A stretch of DNA of 64,000 bases, taken from NCBI RefSeq assembly GCF_009177065.1, contig NZ_WEZF01000018.1, positions 86,489-150,488 on the forward strand. Direction: 5' to 3'. Made by a program: the position numbers and the translations under genes. Under the pieces are notes generated by a model, which was not told the origin of the DNA, did no database searches, and worked only from the letters and a program-made list of their open reading frames with translations. The stretch comes from Tautonia marina. GTDB taxonomy: Bacteria; Planctomycetota; Planctomycetia; Isosphaerales; Isosphaeraceae. Within the stretch, counting starts at the first letter, position 1. Each line of letters starts with the position of its first letter. Below, in pieces: positions 54,990 to 63,523 of the stretch.

Positions 54990-55053
54990 CCGGCCCCCCG
55001 AGATTGAGCCCCCAGTCGGTGGAGACCGGGGAGGCTCGACCTCGGGGGGCCGG
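54990..55053 (-). terminator. Long hairpin after the HtrA gene
   Basis: A 13-bp GC stem (54990-55002 with 55041-55053), continued after a 3-base internal loop by GAGCC/GGCTC. It begins ~25 bases after the HtrA stop. On the minus strand it is followed by GGTGGTTTT, a weak T-run. Confidence 0.65.
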
Positions 55054-55078
55054 TAAGATCGTGAGCCGTTGCTCCGCA

Positions 55079-56584
55079 TCAGCGCGGTTGCAGTCCTGGA
55101 TTTGGGCCGCCGATGGTCCACCAGAGCCAGGTGCCGTCGATTGCGACCGCTTGCAGACGTAGGCCCTTCTCCTCGTCGTACTGGGCCGCGGACACGTCGT
55201 GCAGTTCCTGCAGGGTCGTCACCGGAATGTCTCCGACTCCGGTAATCCGCAAGAGCGAGAGAATTCTTGGGTCGATCCCCGATCGGGCGGCAAGGCTCCC
55301 CGGACTGACGCCGGCAATGTACAGGCCATCCTCGGGCAATTGCTCAGCCAGTTCGACCGTCAGGTTCTCGGGCGGTCCTTCCACGACGACCAGGCCGAGG
55401 TCCATCAACACGGGCATGGCCTGGATCGTGACGGAAAACTCCTCGCGATTGCCGTTGCGGATGACGGTCACCGGCACCGACTGTTCGACCGGCATGGTCG
55501 TGGCCCGGGTCCGCAAGGCGTTCGTGTCGTCGACCGCCACCCCGTCGAGTTCCAGCACCACGTCGTCGGTTCTCAGGCCCGCCTTGGCCGCGGGCCCTCC
55601 CGGGACCACCCCGACGACCCGCACCCCCCGAGGCTCCTTAAGCCCCAGCTCGTCCACGTCGTCTGCCTGGACGTCCTGGATCGTCACGCCCAGGTAGCCC
55701 CGGATGACTCGACCATCCTTGATCAGTTGATCGACGATCCGCCGCGCCAGTGCCGAGCTGATCGCCAGGCCGATCCCCTGATACCCGCCCGTTTCCGAGA
55801 GGATCGCCGTGTTGATCCCGATGACCTCCCCCTTCAGGTTGATCAACGGACCTCCGGAGTTGCCCGGATTGATCGCCGCGTCGGTCTGGATGAAATCCTG
55901 GTACAGGTCGCCCGGGAGCTGCAACCCGCCCCGGCCGGTGGCCGAGACAATGCCGGCTGTCACCGATCGGTCCAGCTCAAACGGACTGCCGATCGCCAGA
56001 ACCCAGTCACCAATATCCATCTGGTCGGAATCGCCCCACGAGGCTTCCGCGTTCAATCGCCCTTCAACTTGCAGCACGGCAAGGTCGGTCTTCACATCCG
56101 AGCCGACCAATCGGGCGGGGAGCTGTCTCCGGCCCAGCCAAACGGTGATCCGGTCGGCGTCCTGAATCACGTGATGATTGGTCACGATGAAGCCGTTGCG
56201 GCTGTCAATCACCACTCCCGAGCCGGCCCCCGTAGCCAGTGGCATCGGCCCGCCAGGGCCTCCCATGCCAGGAGCACCCAGTTGCGAGGTCCGCACGTTG
56301 ACCACCGCCGGCTGCACCTTCGTGCTCGCCAGGCGAAACAGGGCCGACGATCGGCCGATCAGGTCGTCCCCGTCAAGCCGCTCCAGCGCCTCGGCCGCGG
56401 CAATCGACCGGCCGACCTCGTACCGATAGCCGATCTGCTGCGCCAGGTAGGGCGCACCGTAAACCGCTCCGGCCGCCAGGCAAAGCATGAGCAAGACAAT
56501 CAGGAACCCGCGGCGCACCGGCGGCGTGTCGGGCCGGGGCGGGGGCTCCAGCGGATCGTAGTCAATCGGATCAAACGAGGCCAT
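55079..56584 (-). CDS. HtrA/DegP-family serine protease
   Basis: A 501-residue protease. A single membrane anchor (about 25-44) puts the rest outside the membrane. The trypsin-like triad is His138 (TNHHVI), Asp167 (VKTDLAVL) and Ser243 (GNSGGPL). Two PDZ-like regions follow: one clear (RGYLGVTIQDV... GGPAAKAGLRTDD) and one more diverged. Its role is periplasmic protein quality control. There is one extra hydrophobic patch before the catalytic domain (Gly/Met-rich GAPGMGGPGG). Confidence 0.95.
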   Translation of the reverse strand: MASFDPIDYDPLEPPPRPDTPPVRRGFLIVLLMLCLAAGAVYGAPYLAQQIGYRYEVGRSIAAAEALERLDGDDLIGRSSALFRLASTKVQPAVVNVRTSQLGAPGMGGPGGPMPLATGAGSGVVIDSRNGFIVTNHHVIQDADRITVWLGRRQLPARLVGSDVKTDLAVLQVEGRLNAEASWGDSDQMDIGDWVLAIGSPFELDRSVTAGIVSATGRGGLQLPGDLYQDFIQTDAAINPGNSGGPLINLKGEVIGINTAILSETGGYQGIGLAISSALARRIVDQLIKDGRVIRGYLGVTIQDVQADDVDELGLKEPRGVRVVGVVPGGPAAKAGLRTDDVVLELDGVAVDDTNALRTRATTMPVEQSVPVTVIRNGNREEFSVTIQAMPVLMDLGLVVVEGPPENLTVELAEQLPEDGLYIAGVSPGSLAARSGIDPRILSLLRITGVGDIPVTTLQELHDVSAAQYDEEKGLRLQAVAIDGTWLWWTIGGPNPGLQPR

Positions 56585-56805
56585 CGGGGAGCATCTCCAC
56601 GGCGCATTTCATCCAGGGCCGGAACGCCTGTTCGGCCCGAATCCGCGATAAGGCAAGCGTATGCGCCAACCGCGCCGAATTCAACGGCCGGCCCGCGCGC
56701 CTCGGGGTTCGCCCGGCTTGGCAGACGGCGATCGACCGCAATAATGGAATCGAACGCGGTCCACGATCGGCCCGAATTCGAGACTCGGGAGGCCCTTCCC
56801 CCCTC

Positions 56806-58701
56806 ATGTGCGGTATCGCCGGCTTCCTCAACCGCGACGGCGAAGCCGCCGATCGCTCTCTCGTCGATCGCATGACCGCGCCGATCACCCACCGCGGGCC
56901 GGACGGCTCCGGAGCGTTCGTCGAGGGGCCGGTCGCCCTCGGACACCGCCGTCTGGCCATCATCGACCCGAGCCTCGGCGCCCAGCCGATGAGCAACGAA
57001 GACGGCACCGTCTGGGTGACGTACAACGGCGAGCTGTACAACGAGCCAAGCCTTCGCCGACGGCTCGAAGCCCTCGGCCACCGCTACCGGACCCAATGCG
57101 ACACCGAGAGCCTCGTCCACCTGTACGAGGAAGAGGGTCCCGACTTCGTCCGGCAACTGAATGGCATGTTCGCCCTGGCCCTCTGGGATACGAAGCGACG
57201 GCGCTTGATCCTCGCCCGCGACCGCATGGGCCAGAAGCCCCTCTTCTACGCCGAAACCAGTCGCGGCGGCCTCGTCTTCGGCTCCGAGCCGAAGGCCCTG
57301 CTCGTCCATCCCGACGTGCCCAGGAGGCTCGACCCCGACGGCCTGGCCCGCTATCTCTCGTACGAATACGTCCCCGCGCCCGGCTCGATCTGGCAAGGGA
57401 TGAAGAAGCTCCCGGCGGGTCACCTGCTCGAATGGTCGCTCGATGCTCCCCGGACAGCGGTCCCTCGACGCTACTGGGCCGCCCCCCTGCCCGTTGCCGA
57501 GGCCGACGCCCTGCCCTTCGACGAGGCGAGCCGCCGGTTCTGGACCCTCTTTCGAGAGGCGGTCGCGCGGCATCGGCGGTCGGATGTGCCGCTCGGGGTC
57601 TTCCTCTCAGGAGGGATCGACTCCTCCAGCGTCGCCGCGGCCGTGGCCGAACTGCAACCGGCCGCCTCGATCCGGACCTTCTCGATCGGCTTCGACGACC
57701 CAACCTTTGACGAGAGTGATCACGCCCGAGCCGTCGCCCGGCACCTGGGGACCGATCACCACGAGCGCACGTTCGCCGTCTCCGATGTCCTCGACCTCTT
57801 GCCCGAGGTCGCCGGCTGGCTCGACGAACCGTTCGGCGATGCCTCGATTTTGCCAACCCACCTGCTCAGCCGGTTCGCCCGATCGGAGGTGACCGTCTGC
57901 CTCGGCGGCGACGGTTCCGACGAGTTGCTCGCCGGCTATCCGACCTTCACGGCCGAACAGCTCGCCCGATCGTTCCGACGCGTGCCGGGGCCGTTGCGGT
58001 CGCTGATCGCCACGGCGGTCGGTCGCCTGCCCGTCGATCACGGCAACATCAGCCTCGACTTCAAGCTCAAGCAATTCTTGCGGGGGGCCTCCGAGCCGGG
58101 ACCGCTGGCCCACCTGCGCTGGATCGGATCATTCAGCGGATCGGAGCTGCGCGACGTGCTCGTCGATCCGCCTGCAATCGACGTCGAGGCCGAGCATCTG
58201 GCCCGAGCCGCCGCCCTTGTCCCCCAGGCCGACCCGCTGACCCAATCACTCCGCCTCTATCAAGACACCTATTTGCCCGAGGACATTCTTACCAAGGTCG
58301 ATCGCGCGAGCATGGCCACCAGCTTGGAAGTCCGCGCCCCGTTTCTGGATGCCGAGCTGGTCGACTTCGTCCAGGCGTTGCCGGCATGCCACAAGTACGC
58401 CCGAGGGACGGGCAAGCGATTGCTCAAGACCGCCGTGGCGGATAGGCTACCGGCGTCGATCGTGAAGCGCCCGAAGAAAGGCTTCGGCATTCCGGTGGCC
58501 CGCTGGCTCAACGGCCCGCTCGCGGGATTGCTCGATGATCGACTCGCCCCCGATCGCCTGCGGCGTCAGGGGCTCTTGAAGCCCGAGGTGGTCGGCCGCT
58601 TGGTGGCCGAACATCGGGCCGGGGTCCGCGATCATCGCAAACCGCTCTGGACCCTCGTGTCGTTGCAGCTTTGGATTGATCACTGGCTGGGCGGCTCCTG
58701 A
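56806..58701 (+). CDS. asnB: Asparagine synthetase (glutamine-hydrolysing)
   Basis: A 631-residue AsnB-type enzyme. Cys2 of MCGIAGF is the glutaminase nucleophile; RGPDGSG and NGELYNE follow. The synthetase domain has SGGIDSSS and the conserved GGDGSDELLAGYP. C-terminal motifs (LPEDILTKVDRASM, SLEVRAPFLD) are typical. It makes asparagine, or amidates a sugar or other acid in polysaccharide assembly. It differs strongly from the paralog at 16.2 kb. A GGGAGG lies a little far upstream (~13 bases). Confidence 0.95.
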   Translation: MCGIAGFLNRDGEAADRSLVDRMTAPITHRGPDGSGAFVEGPVALGHRRLAIIDPSLGAQPMSNEDGTVWVTYNGELYNEPSLRRRLEALGHRYRTQCDTESLVHLYEEEGPDFVRQLNGMFALALWDTKRRRLILARDRMGQKPLFYAETSRGGLVFGSEPKALLVHPDVPRRLDPDGLARYLSYEYVPAPGSIWQGMKKLPAGHLLEWSLDAPRTAVPRRYWAAPLPVAEADALPFDEASRRFWTLFREAVARHRRSDVPLGVFLSGGIDSSSVAAAVAELQPAASIRTFSIGFDDPTFDESDHARAVARHLGTDHHERTFAVSDVLDLLPEVAGWLDEPFGDASILPTHLLSRFARSEVTVCLGGDGSDELLAGYPTFTAEQLARSFRRVPGPLRSLIATAVGRLPVDHGNISLDFKLKQFLRGASEPGPLAHLRWIGSFSGSELRDVLVDPPAIDVEAEHLARAAALVPQADPLTQSLRLYQDTYLPEDILTKVDRASMATSLEVRAPFLDAELVDFVQALPACHKYARGTGKRLLKTAVADRLPASIVKRPKKGFGIPVARWLNGPLAGLLDDRLAPDRLRRQGLLKPEVVGRLVAEHRAGVRDHRKPLWTLVSLQLWIDHWLGGS

Positions 58702-58755
58702 GTCTTCCCCATCGCAACCCGGTTCGGGGATCGTCGCGCACAAGGAGGTCGGGGG

Positions 58756-59481
58756 TTGAGGATCCTCGTCGTCTCGGACATTCACGCCAACTGGGCGGCC
58801 CTGTCGGCCATTAACGAGCCACACGACCTGTGCCTCTGTCTGGGCGATCTGGTCGATTACGGCCCTGATCCCCTCCCTTGCGTGCAATGGGCCATGACGC
58901 ACGCCCACTACGCCGTCCGGGGGAACCACGACCACGGCGTCGCCCAGGGAATCGACGTCGGCGGCGACCACGGCTACCGCTACCTGACCAGCGTCACCCG
59001 ACAGCAGCACTGGCAGGCCCTCGGTCCCGCCGAGCGTCGATATCTGCTCCAGCTTCCCTTGACCCGGCGTCTGACACTCGGCGGCAAGCATTTTCTCCTC
59101 GTTCACGGCACGCCGCGCGACCCGCTCGACGAGTATCTGATGAACGATCCGGCGACCTGGAAGCGCCGCCTGGCCGGCATCGAGGCCGACATTGTCTGCG
59201 TCGGCCACACGCACATGCAGTTCAACCTCCGAGCCGGCGACACGATCGTGCTGAACCCCGGCAGCCTCGGCCAGCCGAGAGACGGCGACCCGAGAGCCGC
59301 CTACGCGATCATCGAGGACGGCAAGATTCACCTCAAACGGATTGACTACCCAATCGAGGAGACGATCGCCCGCACCCTGGCCTCAGACCTCCCCGAGCGC
59401 GCCAAGCACCTCTATTGCGAAGGGCTTCGCCTGGGACGCCTCCCCCAGTCGGCCCCCTTGCCTCAGGGGGGGACGGTATGA
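58756..59481 (+). CDS. Calcineurin-like metallophosphoesterase (YfcE/MJ0936 type)
   Basis: A 241-residue phosphoesterase with the metal-binding motifs SDIHAN, GDLVDYGP, GNHDH, HGTP and GHTH. It probably acts as a phosphodiesterase on a small molecule. TTG 58756 has AAGGAGG eight bases upstream. The stop overlaps the MFS start by ATGA, so it heads a three-gene operon. Confidence 0.93.
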   Translation: MRILVVSDIHANWAALSAINEPHDLCLCLGDLVDYGPDPLPCVQWAMTHAHYAVRGNHDHGVAQGIDVGGDHGYRYLTSVTRQQHWQALGPAERRYLLQLPLTRRLTLGGKHFLLVHGTPRDPLDEYLMNDPATWKRRLAGIEADIVCVGHTHMQFNLRAGDTIVLNPGSLGQPRDGDPRAAYAIIEDGKIHLKRIDYPIEETIARTLASDLPERAKHLYCEGLRLGRLPQSAPLPQGGTV

Positions 59482-60770
59482 GCGAAGGCGAAGGGGACGG
59501 CGACGGTCCCGAAGGCCGGCCGGGGCCTCCCCACGTCGGCCGGCCCCACCTGATCCTCTTCGCCCTCATTTATGCGCTGCAAGGGGTCGTTTTTGCTTAC
59601 GTCATCAACTTCAACCAGCTTTACATGAAGGCCGCCGGGCTGGGCGAAACGACGATCAATGACGTGCAGACGTTTGCCATCATCCTCCCCTTTGCCCTGA
59701 AGTTCCTCTTTGGGCCGATTTCCGACCGCTTCAACCCGCTGGGCCTGGGGCATCGTCGGCCGTTCATCGGGCTCGGGATCGGGATGCAGAGCCTCGGCTT
59801 GATCGGCCTGGCCCTGATCAATCCGGGGCAGCATGTCGGCGGATTTGCGACGGTGGCGCTGATCACCGTCCTCGGCCTGGCGATCTACGACACCTGCTGC
59901 GACGGCCTGATCGTTGATGTCACGCCCGAGGCCGATCGCCCTCGCGTGCAGTCGATCGTGATGGTTGCGCGGTTCGTCGCGGCAACCGTTCTGACCTTCG
60001 CCTTCGGCCATTTCCTCGCCGAGACCGGCATCGGCCCCGGCAAGAGCGGCTGGATTCTTTACACCTGCGCCGCGTTAGGGCTTCCTCCCCTGGCATTGAC
60101 CCTCGTCATCCGGGAACGCCGCGAGGGCCATCCCGCCGATCAGTTCGACTGGCACGCCTTGAAGGTTCTCATCCGCCCTCGGGGGCTGGCCCTCATCGCC
60201 TTCGGCCTGCTCTACGCTCTGCCCGGCTGGGGGGTCGAGATCAACTTGCCCCTCTTTTACGCATCGAGCGGCTTTGACGAGTCGGCCGTCGGCCTCTGCG
60301 GCGCGGCGCGGCTCTCGGGACGAGCGGTCGGGGCCATCCTGCTCCCCCTGGCAACGCCGATTCTCGGCCGCACGGGGACGATTGTTCTCGGCGTCGTCGG
60401 CCTGATCGGCTCGACGATGGCCCACGCCGTCATCACCACCGGAGACGTGGCCACCGCCGCCGCTCTGGGCTTCCTGTTCGGCGTGGCGAACGGCTGGAAT
60501 GACGTCCTCTTTGCCACCCTGGCGATGGGTGCGGCTGATCCGAGGCTCGCAGCCTCGACCTTTGCGCTCTTCATGGCCGTGACGAATTTGAATATTCTCG
60601 GCGGATCGCTCTTCGGCCGAGGGTTGGTGGCACTCGGCGGGAGCTATCCGCCCTTGTTTCTTCTGGCCGGGCTGATGATGGTCCCGGCCTTGCTCCTGGT
60701 CGGCCCGCTCGCCCGACTGGCGCCGCGGGCCTCCGATGCGAAGGATCGCCCCGATGAGTTCCTTGCCTGA
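59478..60770 (+). CDS. Major facilitator superfamily transporter
   Basis: A 430-residue membrane protein with twelve predicted helices in two halves. An MFS-like loop (GPISDRFNPLGLGHRRPFIGLG) follows helix 2. The start ATG 59478 overlaps the phosphoesterase stop. The gene overlaps the next acyltransferase gene, so the transporter may move a lipid or lyso-lipid, as LplT does beside Aas, but no specific substrate is shown by sequence. Confidence 0.87.
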   Translation: MSEGEGDGDGPEGRPGPPHVGRPHLILFALIYALQGVVFAYVINFNQLYMKAAGLGETTINDVQTFAIILPFALKFLFGPISDRFNPLGLGHRRPFIGLGIGMQSLGLIGLALINPGQHVGGFATVALITVLGLAIYDTCCDGLIVDVTPEADRPRVQSIVMVARFVAATVLTFAFGHFLAETGIGPGKSGWILYTCAALGLPPLALTLVIRERREGHPADQFDWHALKVLIRPRGLALIAFGLLYALPGWGVEINLPLFYASSGFDESAVGLCGAARLSGRAVGAILLPLATPILGRTGTIVLGVVGLIGSTMAHAVITTGDVATAAALGFLFGVANGWNDVLFATLAMGAADPRLAASTFALFMAVTNLNILGGSLFGRGLVALGGSYPPLFLLAGLMMVPALLLVGPLARLAPRASDAKDRPDEFLA

Positions 60771-61839
60771 CGTCTTCGTCTGGATCGGCGCAGTGTTGGC
60801 CGTGCTGGCCTTCCTGGCCCTCTGCCCGTTGCTCATCCTGATGGTCGTCGCGGCGGTCTACCCCGACGCGATCCAGTCGGCCGTTCGGTTCGTGCTGACG
60901 CCCGTCTATCGGCTCCGGATCATTGGTCTGGAGCACCTGCCAAAAACCGGGCCGGTCCTGGTCATCGCCAATCACGTTTCCTGGATCGACGGGTTCCTTC
61001 TCGCTGGATCCGTCCCTCGACGAGGCCGGGCCCTGGTCTTCGCCCCGTACCTGAAGATCCCGATTGTCGGCCCATTGGCAAAACGATCCGGCATGATTCC
61101 CGTCCCCGATCGCGGCCCGAAGGCCCAGCGGGCCATGCTCCGGGCCGCCTTCGAGGTCCTCGACAACGGCGAGGTCCTCGGCATGTTTCCCGAAGGCCAG
61201 ATCTCCAGAACCGGCGTCATGGGCACGCTCTACCGAGGGGTGGAGGTCATCGCCAACGGCCGAGAAAACGCCGTCATCATTCCGGTCTATCTCGATAATC
61301 TCTGGGGAAGCATCTTCAGCTTTTCCGGCGGCCGGTTCTTCCGCAAATGGCCAAGGGGATTGCGCCGAACCCTCATCATCTCCTTCGGCCCGCCGATCGA
61401 ACGCCCCCTGACCGTCTTCCAGGCCCGGCAGGCGATCATCGAAGCGGGCGTCCGGGCCTTCGAGCTCCGCCCGGAACGGGACAAGACCCTCCTTCCCGAA
61501 ACCATCGACCTGAGCTTGCCGCACCTCACGCACCCCGAGTTCGGCCTCCTGACCGCCTCGGCCCCGAACTTCGAGCGCGGCATGATCCGCCAGACCGGCC
61601 ACAAAGACGGCTCGGTCGGCCAGCCCGTGCCCGGCGTCGCCCTCCGCGTGGTCGATGCCGACGGCCAACCACTCCCTCCCGACACCGAAGGCCAGCTCCA
61701 GGTCCTCCGCGCCGGTGATCCCAACTGGCACGACCTGGGGCTGACGGCCCGGATCGAACGCGACGGCTTCGTCTTCCTCACTCAGCCTCCTGCGTCCCCA
61801 GAGGTCCCCTCTCAGCAAGCACCGACAGCCCGACCCTGA
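60754..61839 (+). CDS. PlsC-type acyltransferase with leftover adenylation-domain fragment
   Basis: A 361-residue protein. Two hydrophobic N-terminal helices (~8-35) precede an LPLAT acyltransferase domain with H74-x4-D79 (NHVSWID) and FPEG (145-148). From ~266 to 343 it resembles a short internal piece of an AMP-binding (acyl-CoA synthetase) domain (GSVGQPVPGVALRVVD, EGQLQVL, DGFVFLT), but the ATP-binding first half and the final catalytic loop are absent. It looks like the Aas-type three-domain protein reduced by internal loss. The start at 60754 has AAGGA at eight bases; it overlaps the MFS gene. Confidence 0.8.
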   Translation: MSSLPDVFVWIGAVLAVLAFLALCPLLILMVVAAVYPDAIQSAVRFVLTPVYRLRIIGLEHLPKTGPVLVIANHVSWIDGFLLAGSVPRRGRALVFAPYLKIPIVGPLAKRSGMIPVPDRGPKAQRAMLRAAFEVLDNGEVLGMFPEGQISRTGVMGTLYRGVEVIANGRENAVIIPVYLDNLWGSIFSFSGGRFFRKWPRGLRRTLIISFGPPIERPLTVFQARQAIIEAGVRAFELRPERDKTLLPETIDLSLPHLTHPEFGLLTASAPNFERGMIRQTGHKDGSVGQPVPGVALRVVDADGQPLPPDTEGQLQVLRAGDPNWHDLGLTARIERDGFVFLTQPPASPEVPSQQAPTARP

Positions 61840-61909
61840 CCATTCTCCGGACCGACGGAGCGATCGCTCGTGGCCCGCCTCAGCGTCCCGTCGGGCATGC
61901 CCCTCCGCC

Positions 61910-63178
61910 TCACAACCCGCCGTGGAAACAGTCTCGAATCGTCGGCAAGTACTTCTCGGCCGATGCGGTGTTGACCAGGACCACGCGATCCCCTTGCCCC
62001 ACGATCCGACGATCGGCCAGTTCCTCCAGCACCGCCAGTGTCGCCGCCCCTTCGGGCGACCAGGCAAACCAACGATCGTCCCACTCCTCCTGGATCACTC
62101 GGCGAATCCGATCATCATCCACCGCGATCGCGCATCCCCCCGTCGCCCGGATGATCCGCAAGACGTTAATATGTCCCACATTCTTCGCCACATTGAGCCC
62201 GGTGGCGATCGTCTGCCCCGCCGGTTCGGGGGTAATGTCCTCGTCCCCCCGATCAAACGCACGGACCAACGGCGTCGTGGCCGATGACTGCACGCAGACG
62301 AACCTCGGCCGCTCCGAGCCGATCAACCCCAGCGCCTCCAGCTCGTCGAATCCCTTGGCCATGCCGACCACGCCCGTCCCTCCTCCGGTCGGATAGACGA
62401 TGACATCGGGCACCTGCCACCGCCGGTCGGCCAGGCGATTCCCTTGCGGTTCAGCCATCTCCAGCCCGAGCGTCTTCTTCCCCTCGGTCCGCCAGCCGGG
62501 CTCCTGGAACGTCGCCACGCTGAAATACCCCTGCGGCACGTAATGATCTCGCACCCGAGCCGCGCAATCGACAATCGTCCCCGGCACCAGTTCCAGCTTC
62601 ACCCGATCCGGATGCAAGGCCGCCAGGGCCGCCACGTTTCCAAGCACCGGCCGATCCGTGTCGGGCGACATCACCACCACCGCCTCAATCTCCGCCGCGA
62701 CCGCATACCGCGCCAGCGCGTCGCCCGCATTTCCTTGCGTCGGCACCGCCAGCCGCTCCAACCCCAGCGCCCGGGCCATCGAGACAGTCATCGCCATCCC
62801 TCGGTCCTTGAACGACAGGGTCGGATTGGCGCCAAACCCGGCGTACGGCTTCCCCTCGTCCTTGACCTCCAGCCGACAGCCGATCCGATCGGCCAGCGGA
62901 TGCTCATACGTCACGCTCGGCGTGGCCCCCTCACCCAGTGAGACCACATGCCGGCGGTCGTCCGGATCGTTCACATCCAGCGGAAGCAACCCACCGAATC
63001 GCCAAAGGTCGCGCCGCTCGGGATTCCAGAAGCGATCCGGCCCTTGCTCAGCCCGCAGGCGATCCAGGTCGAGCACCACCTGCACGGGCCTCCCGTCCTG
63101 CTCGCAAAGGTTCATCACCCGATCGGCCGGATAGGTCCTGCCGCAAACGGTACAGGCCAGATGAGCCACGTAACGCAT
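61910..63178 (-). CDS. Threonine-synthase-like PLP enzyme
   Basis: A 422-residue type II PLP enzyme. A zinc-ribbon-like N-terminus (C9, C12 and C25) precedes the catalytic domain with Lys124 in LSFKDRGM and the Gly-rich PTGGGTGVVG phosphate site. This is closest to threonine synthase, converting O-phosphohomoserine to threonine, but relatives of the family exist, so the exact reaction is not certain. ATG 63178 has a GGGGGA upstream. No other threonine genes are nearby. Confidence 0.85.
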   Translation of the reverse strand: MRYVAHLACTVCGRTYPADRVMNLCEQDGRPVQVVLDLDRLRAEQGPDRFWNPERRDLWRFGGLLPLDVNDPDDRRHVVSLGEGATPSVTYEHPLADRIGCRLEVKDEGKPYAGFGANPTLSFKDRGMAMTVSMARALGLERLAVPTQGNAGDALARYAVAAEIEAVVVMSPDTDRPVLGNVAALAALHPDRVKLELVPGTIVDCAARVRDHYVPQGYFSVATFQEPGWRTEGKKTLGLEMAEPQGNRLADRRWQVPDVIVYPTGGGTGVVGMAKGFDELEALGLIGSERPRFVCVQSSATTPLVRAFDRGDEDITPEPAGQTIATGLNVAKNVGHINVLRIIRATGGCAIAVDDDRIRRVIQEEWDDRWFAWSPEGAATLAVLEELADRRIVGQGDRVVLVNTASAEKYLPTIRDCFHGGL

Positions 63179-63523
63179 AAGTCCCCCTTTCCAGGTTCGA
63201 CCACGGTGCCAGGCCGAGCAGAGTTCCCCCTCCCGGTCAGTTCGCCCGGATTGTATCGCATGCGCCTGTTCAACCCAGCCCCGCCCCCCTCAATCCCCAA
63301 ATCGGTTGAATAGAGTTGCCGGAATCGTCGTCACTGGCAGAAAGAGATCCCGGCCGTTTCCGCCCGATTCGGATCTCGTTGAGGCCCCACCATTGACGTG
63401 CTAGGCTAACTCTCGATTGTCGCTTTCCCCCAACATCGGTTGATTGGGACACGTCTACGGATGTCGTGTTCCTGTGCTGGAGACCCCCCTCATACCCCAC
63501 GATTGACGAAAGGTGCCCGACCC
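63179..63523. other. Divergent intergenic region before the Met/Gly-rich gene
   Basis: Holds the divergent promoters of the threonine-synthase-like gene and the exported Met/Gly-rich gene. A TTGACG box (63393-63398) is present, but no good -10 follows at standard spacing. No gene seen. Confidence 0.45.

Larger units (their letters stand above)
54374..55078. other. Intergenic region: dnaG promoter and HtrA terminator
   Basis: No supported gene. It holds the dnaG promoter at its left end and a large hairpin at its right end. Between (about 54560-54980) the sequence is less GC-rich and contains one TTGACA (54667-54672, plus strand) with no matching -10. Confidence 0.5.

Noticed and set aside
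54795..55121. Possible 108-residue minus-strand gene between HtrA and dnaG
   Set aside because: Overlaps the end of the HtrA gene and covers the large terminator hairpin; composition is not protein-like.
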